Positions 16,095-24,915 of a stretch of DNA of 26,353 bases are shown here, piece by piece. Positions within the stretch are counted from its first letter, which is position 1. Each line of letters opens with the position of its first letter. The notes below the pieces were generated by a model. It saw only the letters and a list, made by a program, of their open reading frames with translations. It made no database searches and was not told where the DNA came from. The position numbers and the translations under genes were made by a program. Location: NCBI GenBank assembly GCA_042091035.1, contig JBELIG010000020.1, forward strand, positions 1 through 26,353, given 5' to 3'. Source of the stretch: AM-2324 sp042091035. GTDB lineage: Bacteria; Bacteroidota; Bacteroidia; Chitinophagales; Saprospiraceae.

Positions 16095-16502
16095 ATGATA
16101 ACGAACCGCAGGGGAAAGTATCCTAAAGAGGAGCATTTAAAGAGTAGGAAAGCTATAGACCTTTTATTTAAGGATGGTGCGCTAATCAAGGCGTTTCCTC
16201 TCCGTGTAATTTATAAATATGTAGACCGTGAATCGCCTGATGAACTAATAAAAGCAGGGGTTTCCGTGTCCAAAAGAAAATTTAAAAGAGCCGTAGACCG
16301 AAATCGAGTTAAGCGGCTTATGCGAGAAGCGCTGCGGTATCAAAAAACTCTATTTCAGGAAAGTTGGGAGAAAGATGGGAAAACCTTTGTCGTATTCTTC
16401 ATCTATGTTAGTAATGAAATGCTAAGCATAAATAAGTTAGATCATGCGTTTGCTAAATGCTTCAAAAAGCTACATCTTTCTAGGGAGGAACAAACCAAAT
16501 AA
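16095..16502 (+). CDS. rnpA: Ribonuclease P protein component
   Basis: A 135-residue basic protein that binds the RNase P RNA and helps cleave tRNA 5' leaders. The family signature is present: AGVSVSKRKFKRAVDRNRVK around residues 54-73, continuing RLMREALR, with the RNR at 69-71 and Arg74, Arg77 used for RNA binding. An N-terminal LKSRKAIDLLFKDG block matches the usual start of the fold. The length is slightly greater than the typical 115-120 residues because of a longer N-terminus and an inserted DRESPDE loop. ATG at 16095. In many bacteria rnpA follows rpmH; here no rpmH is nearby, and the gene instead diverges from radC and precedes a small exported protein by 33 bases. Confidence 0.93.
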   Translation: MITNRRGKYPKEEHLKSRKAIDLLFKDGALIKAFPLRVIYKYVDRESPDELIKAGVSVSKRKFKRAVDRNRVKRLMREALRYQKTLFQESWEKDGKTFVVFFIYVSNEMLSINKLDHAFAKCFKKLHLSREEQTK

Positions 16503-16535
16503 GTCCCAAAGGACTCATTTTATTAAACCAATGAT

Positions 16536-17030
16536 ATGCAATTAAGAAATCTTATCCTATCTGCGCTCTTAATAATTCCCTTTTGTGCCCAGGCCCAATT
16601 ATTTGTAAAAATGGAACGCCTGGGTTCTCCCGATGGAAAGAGAATTTATCCTGGCCATGAACTGGTCTTTAAAATTGCAGGTGATGAGGAATGGAGAGTT
16701 TCTGAACTCATTGAGATCATTCCAGAGTCAGATATTTTGGTGTTCGCTGACCAAGCATATTCTATTTCAGAAATCAAGCTAATAAGAGAAGACAGCAGAT
16801 CCTCTTGGTCTGCACCTCTGGGAAATGGGCTTTTTACATTTGGAGTCAGTTGGTCTTTCTATGCAGGAGCAGCCTCCATTTTTGATGAAACCTTTACCTA
16901 TTCAAAGCGAGATGCAATAATTGGAGGTAGCACAATCTTAGCAGGACTTGGCATAAGAAGACTCTTCCGCTACAAGACTCTTGATATTGGAAAAAAATAC
17001 AAGTTAAGGATTATCGATATGCGCCTCTAA
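16536..17030 (+). CDS. Small exported protein of unknown function
   Basis: A 164-residue protein with a clear signal peptide (1-20, CAQA before Gln21), so it is periplasmic or envelope-bound. The mature part begins with a short beta-rich region (about 25-85, GHELVFKIAGDEEWRVSELIEI) and ends with a weakly hydrophobic stretch near 125-142 (IIGGSTILAGLGIRR). I do not recognise the family. The gene follows rnpA by 33 bases and has no promoter of its own that I can see, so it may be co-transcribed. Its final 4 bases overlap the 3' end of aroQ on the other strand. No function should be assigned. Confidence 0.75.
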   Translation: MQLRNLILSALLIIPFCAQAQLFVKMERLGSPDGKRIYPGHELVFKIAGDEEWRVSELIEIIPESDILVFADQAYSISEIKLIREDSRSSWSAPLGNGLFTFGVSWSFYAGAASIFDETFTYSKRDAIIGGSTILAGLGIRRLFRYKTLDIGKKYKLRIIDMRL

Positions 17031-17449
17031 ACCTTTTCCAAAAGGTACTTTATTGCCATTTTATAGCCCTGCATACCCATGCCAACTATACAAGCCTCTG
17101 CGAGCGGTGCAATAAGACTTTTGTGTCTAAATTCTTCCCGCTTGAAAATATTTGAAAGATGGACTTCGATGATGGGTTTATCTACAGATCTAAGCGCATC
17201 GGATATCGCTATGGAGGTATGTGAGTAAGCACCTGCATTTATAATGAATGCAGAAACCTCCTGTTTTCTTAATTGAATATGATCGATTATGGCTCCTTCA
17301 TGATTCGACTGAAAGAGCTCAAGTTGTATATCTGGATAATCCTTGGACCAAGAATCCATGGCACTTTGAAAAGTCAAAGTACCATAGATTTCCGGCTCTC
17401 TAGTTCCTATTTCATTAAGATTAGGACCATTTATTATACAAATTTGCAT
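17027..17449 (-). CDS. aroQ: Type II 3-dehydroquinate dehydratase
   Basis: A 140-residue enzyme of the shikimate pathway that converts 3-dehydroquinate to 3-dehydroshikimate in the cytoplasm. Conserved blocks are all present: NGPNLNEIGTREPEIYG with Arg17 and catalytic Tyr22, QSNHEGAIID near 47-56, IINAGAYSHTS with Asn71 and His77, and EVHLSN with His97 followed by REEFRH. The usual INPAAYTHTS is here NAGAYSHTS, which keeps the key residues. Length is standard for the dodecameric type II enzyme. It starts 5 bases after the recQ stop, so the two are almost certainly one transcription unit, and it overlaps the plus-strand small exported gene by 4 bases. Confidence 0.95.
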   Translation of the reverse strand: MQICIINGPNLNEIGTREPEIYGTLTFQSAMDSWSKDYPDIQLELFQSNHEGAIIDHIQLRKQEVSAFIINAGAYSHTSIAISDALRSVDKPIIEVHLSNIFKREEFRHKSLIAPLAEACIVGMGMQGYKMAIKYLLEKV

Positions 17450-17454
17450 GTTTT

Positions 17455-19656
17455 CTAATTAGCCATGGAGCTTAAAAATGAAATTCGAACCAATTTAATT
17501 TCTTCCAGTGTAATATCATCCTCTGAAAGGGCATCAAAAGCCTTGTCCAAATTATCACTTTCTGCTTCCATGAAGTAATCTGTAATATCCTCATTAGAGT
17601 ATTCATCTACATTCTCTTCAATGTAATAGTTGATATCTAAACGAGTACCCGCATTAACAATCACATACATCTCCTCCAGCAATTCCTCCATTGATAATGC
17701 ATTTCCATCTGCAATATCATATAATGGAATCTTTTTGTCAATAGACTGAATGATATTGACCTTGTTTTTAGACTTATTGGCTACCTGCTTTACAACAAAA
17801 TCATCCGGACGCATAATCTCATTATCAGATACATACTTGGATATAAGGTCAAGGAATTTACCGCCATAACGAATAGCTTTACCTTTACTCACACCAGATA
17901 TGTTAGCAAGATCATCTTCTGTGACTGGATAATTTGTAGCCATTTCAATAAGCGAAGGATCTTGGAAGATAACAAATGGAGGAAGATCTTTTTGCTTAGA
18001 AATCTCCTTTCTTAGTGCCTTCAACAAAACCAAAAGGTTCTTATCAAGGACAGACTCTTTGCCAGTATCCTCTACATCAAAATCACTTGTCAACTTTGTG
18101 AAATCCTGATTGATTGGAATTTCCTGTGCAAATGGTTGCTTGATATAAGAACGCCCAGCATCTGTCAACTTTATGATCCCATACTCCTCAATCTCCTTTT
18201 TAGCTAAGCCATTCAATAGGGCATGACTAAATACAGATGTCCAAAAGATTGGCTCTCTATCTTTACCTGATCCAAAAGTCGGTAATTTAGAAAAACCGTA
18301 ATCCAATATATCCTTTGTCTCGTTGCCCAAAACAAAATCTACAAGTGTCTTTATTTTGAATTCTTCTCTAAGGTCTGCTACTACCTGCAAGGCAGTCTGC
18401 AACTCCGTTTCCACGGATACCTTTTCACGAGGGGATTTACAATTATCACACATTTTATTGCAAGATTCCTCGTCAAACTTTTCACCGAAGTAATTCAGTA
18501 AATAAGTTCTTCTGCAAGCAGATGTTTCTGAGTATCCAATAACTTCTTGTAATAATTGAGCACCCATTTCTCGCTCTGCAACAGGTTTATCTCTAAGGAA
18601 TTTTTCTAATTTTTGTATATCCTTGTATGCGTAGTATGAAATACAAGTTGAAGGTATACCATCTCTTCCCGCACGTCCAGTTTCTTGATAGTAATTCTCA
18701 ATACTCTTAGGAATATCGTAATGAATTACAAAACGAACATCTGGCTTGTCAATCCCCATTCCAAAGGCAATAGTAGCCACGATTACATCCACTTCTTCCA
18801 TCAAGAAATCATCCTGTGCCTTATTTCTAGTCTTTGCATCAAGACCTGCATGATAAGGAGCGGCTTTGATACCGTTCACATTCAAAAGATCAGAAATCTC
18901 TTTAGTAGACTTTCTTGACTGAACATATATAATTCCAGACTTCCCTTCGAATTGTTTGATTTGCTGAACGATGTTCTTGAAAACATTTTCCTTCTTACCC
19001 TTTGGTCTTATCTCATAAAACAAATTGGTCCGATTAAATGAAGAACTGAAATGCCTCGCATTCTTCATGCTCAGATTCTTTATAATATCAGACTGAACTT
19101 TAGGAGTAGCTGTTGCCGTAAGTGCAATGATAGCAATGTCCGCAGAGATTTCATTGATCATCATCCTGATCTTTCTGTACTCAGGCCTGAAGTCATGTCC
19201 CCATTCTGAGATACAATGCGCTTCATCCACAGCCACCATAGAGATCTTTACAGACTTCAAAAAGTCTATATTTTCTTTCTTCGTCAAGGTTTCAGGTGCT
19301 ATAAATAGCATTTTAGTCTGCCCAGCCTTGATGTCAGCTTTTACTTTATTAATCTGTGTCTTTGTCAGCGAAGAATTCAAAAAATGCGCAACCTCATCAT
19401 TATTCACATAAGCTCGCACACTATCCACTTGATTCTTCATCAAGGCAATCAAAGGTGATACTATAATGGCTGTGCCATCAAGTATCAAAGCAGGTAATTG
19501 GTAACACAAAGATTTACCACCGCCCGTAGGCATGGTTACGAACGTGTCATTACCTTCTAAAACAGATTTTATTATTTCTTCTTGCTCTCCCTTAAATTTG
19601 TCGAAACCAAAGTTTCTAAGAAGGGATTTGCTAAGGTCAAGTGATTCCAAAACCAT
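17455..19656 (-). CDS. recQ: ATP-dependent DNA helicase RecQ
   Basis: A 733-residue 3'-5' helicase for recombination and fork repair. Order of parts: motif 0 around residues 16-29 (GEQEEII), Walker A MPTGGGKS at 42-49, DEAH at 144-147 followed by CISEWGHDFRPEY, helicase-C motifs with VATIAFGMGIDKPDVRFVIH and ETGRAGRDG, the four-cysteine zinc module (CRRTYLLNYFGE then C, C and C in CNKMCDNC), a winged helix, and an HRDC domain at about 540-610. The acidic tail after the HRDC domain (about 645-733) is typical of Bacteroidota RecQ proteins. ATG at 19656. It leads aroQ by 5 bases and diverges from kdsD across 266 bases. Confidence 0.96.
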   Translation of the reverse strand: MVLESLDLSKSLLRNFGFDKFKGEQEEIIKSVLEGNDTFVTMPTGGGKSLCYQLPALILDGTAIIVSPLIALMKNQVDSVRAYVNNDEVAHFLNSSLTKTQINKVKADIKAGQTKMLFIAPETLTKKENIDFLKSVKISMVAVDEAHCISEWGHDFRPEYRKIRMMINEISADIAIIALTATATPKVQSDIIKNLSMKNARHFSSSFNRTNLFYEIRPKGKKENVFKNIVQQIKQFEGKSGIIYVQSRKSTKEISDLLNVNGIKAAPYHAGLDAKTRNKAQDDFLMEEVDVIVATIAFGMGIDKPDVRFVIHYDIPKSIENYYQETGRAGRDGIPSTCISYYAYKDIQKLEKFLRDKPVAEREMGAQLLQEVIGYSETSACRRTYLLNYFGEKFDEESCNKMCDNCKSPREKVSVETELQTALQVVADLREEFKIKTLVDFVLGNETKDILDYGFSKLPTFGSGKDREPIFWTSVFSHALLNGLAKKEIEEYGIIKLTDAGRSYIKQPFAQEIPINQDFTKLTSDFDVEDTGKESVLDKNLLVLLKALRKEISKQKDLPPFVIFQDPSLIEMATNYPVTEDDLANISGVSKGKAIRYGGKFLDLISKYVSDNEIMRPDDFVVKQVANKSKNKVNIIQSIDKKIPLYDIADGNALSMEELLEEMYVIVNAGTRLDINYYIEENVDEYSNEDITDYFMEAESDNLDKAFDALSEDDITLEEIKLVRISFLSSMAN

Positions 19657-19726
19657 AATAATTCAATTTATCTTTAATGCATTACCAAAGTCTAAGGCAA
19701 TGCCGGAGATAAATAACTCGGTTATA

Positions 19727-19757
19727 TTTGATCAATTTAAAAGTCAAATTGATCAAA
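19727..19757. promoter_or_regulatory. Paired TTGATCAA palindromes, possible operator
   Basis: A 12-bp perfect inverted repeat, TTTGATCAATTT (19727-19738) and AAATTGATCAAA (19746-19757), has a 7-base spacer. Each arm itself contains the palindrome TTGATCAA, and the two copies (19728 and 19749) start exactly 21 bases apart, close to two helical turns. The site lies in the recQ/kdsD divergent spacer, 71 bases before recQ and 166 before kdsD. That geometry suits a dimeric regulator; a simple RNA hairpin is the alternative. Confidence 0.5.
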
Positions 19758-19922
19758 AAATTATAAATTTCGCTTTTGATTATGGAAGGTTAAAATGGTA
19801 GCTCTCTAAAATTTGAGGGAATTTACAATTTAACCAACTAAAAATCAATAGATTAGGGTACTACTTTAACATAAGTTTAAAATATACTCTTTCAAAAAGC
19901 GTACAAAAATAAAAAAATACAC

Positions 19923-20891
19923 GTGATTATATCAAAAGAAATATTAGAAACTGCTAAAAACACGATTAAAATTGAGCATCAGGCTATTATGCAACTTATC
20001 GATGTAATTGATGAAAAGTTTTTAGCCATAGTGGAGCTCATTTACAAATCAAAGGGCAGACTGGTAATAACTGGTATAGGTAAAAGCGCGATTATCGGGC
20101 AAAAAATTGTAGCTACCCTAAATTCCACAGGGACAGCTGCCTTGTTTATGCATGCAGCAGATGCCATTCATGGAGACCTAGGTATGATCCGAGATGGGGA
20201 TATTCTGCTGTGCATTTCAAAAAGTGGAGAAACGCCTGAAGTCAAAGCTCTTGTTCCGCTTATCCGCCAACTAAATGCACCACTAATCGCCATGGTATCT
20301 AAGAAGGAATCATTTCTTGCAAAACATGCAGACCACATCCTCCACACGCCTTTAGATCAAGAGGCAGACCCTAACAATCTGGCCCCCACCACCTCCACCA
20401 CACTACAACTCGTGATGGGAGATGCACTAGCTACTGCATTACTTAAAGCCAAAGGATTCTCACCAAAAGATTTTGCACAAGTCCACCCAGGAGGCTCCTT
20501 AGGAAAACAATTATACCTGAAAGTATCAGACATCTATCCAAACAACGAAAAACCATCTGTACAGGAAGATGCAAATATTAGGGCTCTGATTCTTGAAATC
20601 ACATCTAAGCGATTAGGTTGTGTTGTGGTTGTTGATAAAGAACAAGCAATCAAGGGGATTATTACAGATGGAGACCTCCGTAGGATGTTAGAAAGCAATG
20701 CTGATGTTTCTAATTTAAGCGCCAAAGATATCATGAGTATTAGTCCTAAAACACTTAACTCAGATACACTTGCGGTAAAGGCACTTCAAATTATGCGAAC
20801 AAATAGTATCTCTCAACTTATTATTATAAAAGACAATAAGTACGAAGGAATTGTCCACATACATGATCTATTAAAGGAGGGAATCATTTAA
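19923..20891 (+). CDS. kdsD: Arabinose-5-phosphate isomerase (KpsF/GutQ family)
   Basis: A 322-residue cytoplasmic enzyme that converts ribulose-5-phosphate to arabinose-5-phosphate, the first committed precursor of Kdo in lipopolysaccharide. The SIS domain (about 30-195) carries GIGKSAIIGQK and ISKSGETPEV. The residues equivalent to those known to matter in E. coli KdsD are all present at a constant offset: Lys54, Glu106, Glu147 and His188 (in VHPGGSLG). Two CBS domains follow (about 200-260 and 268-322). The start is GTG at 19923; the next in-frame Met is residue 23 and would cut into the fold. The stop TAA shares its last A with the ATG of the next gene. Confidence 0.95.
   Translation: MIISKEILETAKNTIKIEHQAIMQLIDVIDEKFLAIVELIYKSKGRLVITGIGKSAIIGQKIVATLNSTGTAALFMHAADAIHGDLGMIRDGDILLCISKSGETPEVKALVPLIRQLNAPLIAMVSKKESFLAKHADHILHTPLDQEADPNNLAPTTSTTLQLVMGDALATALLKAKGFSPKDFAQVHPGGSLGKQLYLKVSDIYPNNEKPSVQEDANIRALILEITSKRLGCVVVVDKEQAIKGIITDGDLRRMLESNADVSNLSAKDIMSISPKTLNSDTLAVKALQIMRTNSISQLIIIKDNKYEGIVHIHDLLKEGII
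20873..20880 (+). promoter_or_regulatory. Strong Shine-Dalgarno site before the lipoprotein gene
   Basis: AAAGGAGG, a near-full match to the anti-Shine-Dalgarno sequence, ends 10 bases before the ATG at 20891. Most starts in this window lack any such site, as is usual in Bacteroidota, so it stands out. Part of it lies in the last codons of kdsD. Confidence 0.6.
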
Positions 20892-21904
20892 TGAAATACC
20901 TAAGAATTGTCTTACCTCTATTTCTGTTTATCAGTTTTGGGTGTGAAGAAAAAAGCAAAAAATTAACTACCGGCTTTTATCATTGGAAATCAATTCCCCA
21001 GAATTCAGAAGACCAGATAAACTACCTGGATAAGCTGAATATTGATCATTTGCATTATCGGTTTTTCGATCTAGCTCTTGAAGACGGCACAATAAACCCT
21101 GTGGGTGAGGCAAAAATTGATACTAGTCTCCTAAAAAACAGGTCTTTTAGTAGCTGCATATTTATTACCAATGCTTGCTTTCTTAAGCTAAACAAACAAG
21201 ACACTGAAGACCTTGCAGAAAAGGTATTAACAAAACTTATTGATCGAATCCAAAAACTTGATCTTAAGTCAAGTTGGAAAGAAATACAAATAGACTGCGA
21301 CTGGACTGAAAATAGCAGAGCTATCTATTTCCACTTCTTAAAACAACTAAAAGCAAAAATGCCTGAGCGTATCAGCTTAAGTGCAACGATACGATTACAT
21401 CAAATCAGATATGCTTCCAGGACAGGCATCCCTCCTGTAGACAAAGGAACTTTGATGTGTTACAACATGGGTGATATAAAAGATGTACAGGAAGAGAATT
21501 CTATTTTCAATTCAGAGATTCTTGAGTCATATCTTCCGGCAGGTACTGAATATAGACTTGAATTAGATATAGCATTACCACTATTTGAATGGTTGCTTGT
21601 CTACAGAGATGGAAAACTCTCAAAAATCATCAATGAAACCTCAAACACTTATTTCGATTCTGTTGAGGATGCTCAAGAACTTGTAATAGATAGTGACCAA
21701 TACTTTGGAGGGCACTACCTTTACAAAGGAGACCTTATAAGAAAGGAAGCTATTAATTTTAAGGATTTGGAAGAAGCTGTTACTATCATAAATAACACAA
21801 GCTTAAAGACATCCAAATATTTATTATTTTACCATCTAAATGAAAAAGTCATCAAAAAATACCCTCATGACAAGCTTGCAGACCTTTGCTCCTCGATCAA
21901 ATAA
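20891..21904 (+). CDS. Lipoprotein with putative TIM-barrel glycoside-hydrolase-like fold
   Basis: A 337-residue protein. Residues 1-17 are a signal peptide ending ISFG before Cys18, a loose lipobox, followed by Glu-Glu. The mature part reads like a TIM barrel of the DUF3142 type: a FYHWKS strand near 29, HLHYRFFDLAL near 52-62, IQIDCDWTENSR near 135-146 with acidic residues where a glycosidase acid/base could sit, and a MCYNMGD block near 192-198. I recall this family only as uncharacterised; the hydrolase idea rests on fold resemblance. It begins one base inside the kdsD stop (TAATG), with a strong Shine-Dalgarno site, and overlaps the next gene. That tight packing suggests an envelope glycan role shared with kdsD, which is inference. 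Confidence 0.75.
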   Translation: MKYLRIVLPLFLFISFGCEEKSKKLTTGFYHWKSIPQNSEDQINYLDKLNIDHLHYRFFDLALEDGTINPVGEAKIDTSLLKNRSFSSCIFITNACFLKLNKQDTEDLAEKVLTKLIDRIQKLDLKSSWKEIQIDCDWTENSRAIYFHFLKQLKAKMPERISLSATIRLHQIRYASRTGIPPVDKGTLMCYNMGDIKDVQEENSIFNSEILESYLPAGTEYRLELDIALPLFEWLLVYRDGKLSKIINETSNTYFDSVEDAQELVIDSDQYFGGHYLYKGDLIRKEAINFKDLEEAVTIINNTSLKTSKYLLFYHLNEKVIKKYPHDKLADLCSSIK

Positions 21905-24170
21905 AGTTAGCCTGGCACTCTTCTTTACCCTCCTGTTTTTATTTCCCCAAAAAACAGGCCTTGCATGTTATTACAACATCCCCGAACCATACACCTTCAA
22001 TCTTATAGACAGGAATATTATAGGAACGGACAATGCACAAGATCTGATTCTAGAACGCTTACATAATAAGTATTTATTTAAGGACCGGGAGCGCATAGAA
22101 GATTCTGCCATGAACAATATCAAGGAGTGGCAAAAGGCTGTTTGTGCTTCTGCAGAAGAAGATGAAATCAGATCCGCACTTTATGATTTCTCAGCATCAG
22201 ATTACGAAAAATTACTAACAAATATCAAGGTAAAGAATATGCCTATCCCCTACCATATGGAGGGCAATTATTTCATTCAATACCTTTACAAGAACAAATG
22301 CGAAGACACCGTTGAGTATCTTCTGTTTAGTAAAAAATGCGAGCCATATGTGATTTATTATTCAGGCTGGTCCAATAACGGAAAGAACGGTTTGCAAATG
22401 CAAGAACTAATTTCCGAGGGCCTAAAATCGTTCAAAAAATGTAAATCGCAGTATATCCGATTGAGGTATGCCTACCAGATCATTCGACTCGCTCATTATT
22501 CCAAAAACTATAAGCAAGCCATTGACTTATTTGATTTTTTGATGCCAAAACTCGATGTTAAAACATTTGAGGGTAAAAAAAGCCTGATTTACTATTGGAA
22601 TCTGTCTCTTAAAGCTGGAGCATTAAGGCATACCCGTCAGTTTCCTGAAGCCTCTTTCCTATTTTCCAAGGTTTATGATAATAGCAAAGAATTACAAGAT
22701 GCATCCCTTCGATCCTTCTTGATAAGGAGTGAAGAAGAATGGGAGACTTGTATGACTTTTTGTAAGACCAATGATGAACGGGCATTGCTACACACAATGC
22801 GAGCGAATGAAAAAGGGTCAAAAGCACTTGGTGCTATGAAGGCAATTTATGACTTAAACCCAAAGAATAAGTACCTTAGAATATTGCTCATCAAAGAGCT
22901 TGAAGAATTAGAGGAAGACCTTCTTGGGATTACATTCAACAAAACAAAAGCAAAGTTAAAAAGCAGGAATATTCCTCGATCAGGCATTAAGTCATACGCA
23001 ACCGATGTGCGAACATTTATCATGCAGGTGATTGCTGAAAAGAAGGTTGAAGATCTGGAAGTTTGGCAAGTCGCTCAAGCCTATGTTCTACTTTTAACCG
23101 GCGATAACAGATCAGCAAGTATAGCACTTAGAAAAGTTGTGAACTCAACAGAGGATTCCACGCTAAAAGATCAGGTTGAAATATTCTTACTTGCCCAAAT
23201 CATAGATGCTTTTGAGATAGCAGATGAACAAACAGAAAACCTTGCCTACGCTCTTATCCGAAACAATTCGTATTTTAATTCCAATACATATTTCCCGAGG
23301 TATCTTGGAGACAAACTTCGCAGCTTATATGACAAGGAAGGTGCCATAGGAAAATCCTATCTCTGCCATAAGACCTATGATGATTTGAAACGAGAACAAC
23401 CTGAAGATATAATCAAAAACCTTGTTCAACTCATTGAAAGAGGAGACTTAAATAATCTGGAGGAATTATTACTGGCACAGGGAACCGATTTTATTATGTC
23501 AGATGAACTCTATGATCTATTGGCAGTGCATCATATGCAGGAAGGAAACTTTGAAGCTGCAATGGAAAGTTATCGAATGATACCAAGACCCAATTGGGAC
23601 AATTTTGGGATTTATGACCCATTCAGAGCTACCATTAAAGATTGCCATGAATGCCCACACTCCAAAGACACTTTGGATCTTTTTAATCGAGGTGAATTCA
23701 TAGAAGAGATACTTGATTTGCAATACAAACTAAAGGCCGAAGAAAAAGAAAATGCTGCCTTTTATCTAAAAATAGGTGTTGGTATATATAATAGTAGTTA
23801 CTATGGTCACTCCTGGAAAGTTATGGATTACTTTAGGTCCGTAATACATTGGGACGGTCAAATAAAAGATTCCAGCAACAAGGAAGTTAAAAACTTAGGT
23901 CTTGCTGCTTATTATTTCGACATGGCTCGGCAGGCTGCAAATGATAAAGAGCAAGCAGCTAAGGCTTGTTATATGGCCGCCAAATGTGAATTGATTGATT
24001 TCTATCACTCCGAAGCATATAAAAAACCCGAGTGCTGTAATACTGTTCCCTATATTCCGGAGGAATTTGGAAATTATTACAACTTACTTTTAGACCAGTA
24101 TGGTGATACAAAATTCTACGAAAAAATAATAAATGAGTGCCAGTTCTTCAGAGCTTACGCTTATCGTTAA
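21867..24170 (+). CDS. Large exported repeat-like protein of unknown function
   Basis: Two starts are possible: ATG 21840 (776 residues, 65-base overlap with the lipoprotein gene) and ATG 21867 (767 residues, 38-base overlap). I favour the second because it gives a more normal signal peptide. The hydrophobic core SLALFFTLLFLF ends at TGLAC, so cleavage before or near that Cys is likely. The rest is mainly helical with repeated pairs of amphipathic helices and many Tyr, Leu and Ala positions spaced like tetratricopeptide repeats (for example EGNFEAAMESYRMIPRP and KAALACYMAAKC-like segments near the C-terminus), but the repeats are degenerate. No catalytic motif is seen. Linked tightly to the lipoprotein and, after 10 bases, to the rhomboid protease. 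Partner or scaffold role is inference. Confidence 0.7.
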   Translation: MTSLQTFAPRSNKVSLALFFTLLFLFPQKTGLACYYNIPEPYTFNLIDRNIIGTDNAQDLILERLHNKYLFKDRERIEDSAMNNIKEWQKAVCASAEEDEIRSALYDFSASDYEKLLTNIKVKNMPIPYHMEGNYFIQYLYKNKCEDTVEYLLFSKKCEPYVIYYSGWSNNGKNGLQMQELISEGLKSFKKCKSQYIRLRYAYQIIRLAHYSKNYKQAIDLFDFLMPKLDVKTFEGKKSLIYYWNLSLKAGALRHTRQFPEASFLFSKVYDNSKELQDASLRSFLIRSEEEWETCMTFCKTNDERALLHTMRANEKGSKALGAMKAIYDLNPKNKYLRILLIKELEELEEDLLGITFNKTKAKLKSRNIPRSGIKSYATDVRTFIMQVIAEKKVEDLEVWQVAQAYVLLLTGDNRSASIALRKVVNSTEDSTLKDQVEIFLLAQIIDAFEIADEQTENLAYALIRNNSYFNSNTYFPRYLGDKLRSLYDKEGAIGKSYLCHKTYDDLKREQPEDIIKNLVQLIERGDLNNLEELLLAQGTDFIMSDELYDLLAVHHMQEGNFEAAMESYRMIPRPNWDNFGIYDPFRATIKDCHECPHSKDTLDLFNRGEFIEEILDLQYKLKAEEKENAAFYLKIGVGIYNSSYYGHSWKVMDYFRSVIHWDGQIKDSSNKEVKNLGLAAYYFDMARQAANDKEQAAKACYMAAKCELIDFYHSEAYKKPECCNTVPYIPEEFGNYYNLLLDQYGDTKFYEKIINECQFFRAYAYR

Positions 24171-24180
24171 ATAATAACTT

Positions 24181-24915
24181 ATGCTACTACCGATTGGAGA
24201 TGAAAATGTACGTGGAGGAAAACCGCCTATTCTAAGCTATAGCTTTATTGTGATCAACATACTGATCTTTATTTGGCAAACAAGGTTTGATGGAATGATG
24301 GTCTGCGAGCTTGGGGCTATACCAGCAGATATCAGAGATGGGCAAAATATGTATGCCCTCCTAAGTAGTATGTTCATGCATGGCTCCTGGATGCATTTAA
24401 TTGGCAACATGGTATTTCTCTGGATTTTTGCAGACAATATTGAAGCTACTGTTGGAAGTGGAAAATTCTTTCTTTTTTATATTGTTGGAGGTATTGCAGC
24501 AGTATTAGCCCATATGTATTTTGGCGTCAATTTTGATCAAATCAATTGTTGCAGTATTTGCAGCAATGCCATTCCCTGCAATGGAATCTCTGATGCATGT
24601 AGCTATTTCACACCCCTTGTAGGAGCAAGTGGCGCAATCTCGGCTGTTTTGGGAGCTTATCTGGTCATGTTTCCAACTTCAAAAGTAAAACTTCTATTTA
24701 TCGTATTTCCATTTAGGTTACCTGCCTTCTTATTCCTTGGATTCTGGATTGTTCAGCAATACTTGAGAGGAGTGGAATCATTGACAAATGACGGATCTAA
24801 TGTTGCCTGGTGGGCTCATATCGGAGGTTTTGCATTTGGCCTGATTATAGGTATCCTCTTCCGGAATTCAATACCGAGGGATAACAGCAGAAATCAATAC
24901 AAAACATACATTTAG
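24181..24915 (+). CDS. Rhomboid family intramembrane serine protease
   Basis: A 244-residue six- or seven-helix protein of the inner membrane. Catalytic features are present: HGSWMHLIGNM with His72 and Asn76 in helix 2, GASGAIS at 148-154 with nucleophile Ser150, and His213 in AHIGGFAFG. Rhomboids cut single-span membrane proteins inside or next to the bilayer; the substrate is unknown here. An odd feature is a loop between helices 3 and 4 with five cysteines (123, 124, 127, 133 and 140) just before the catalytic serine. ATG at 24181, 10 bases after the large exported gene, probably in the same transcript as kdsD. The last 4 bases overlap the convergent O-antigen-ligase-like gene. Confidence 0.9.
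   Translation: MLLPIGDENVRGGKPPILSYSFIVINILIFIWQTRFDGMMVCELGAIPADIRDGQNMYALLSSMFMHGSWMHLIGNMVFLWIFADNIEATVGSGKFFLFYIVGGIAAVLAHMYFGVNFDQINCCSICSNAIPCNGISDACSYFTPLVGASGAISAVLGAYLVMFPTSKVKLLFIVFPFRLPAFLFLGFWIVQQYLRGVESLTNDGSNVAWWAHIGGFAFGLIIGILFRNSIPRDNSRNQYKTYI

Noticed and set aside
19532..19801. Plus-strand 89-codon frame crossing the recQ start and part of the recQ/kdsD spacer
   Set aside because: Most of it is antisense to recQ, its composition is not protein-like, and it runs over the TTGATCAA repeat. A shadow frame.
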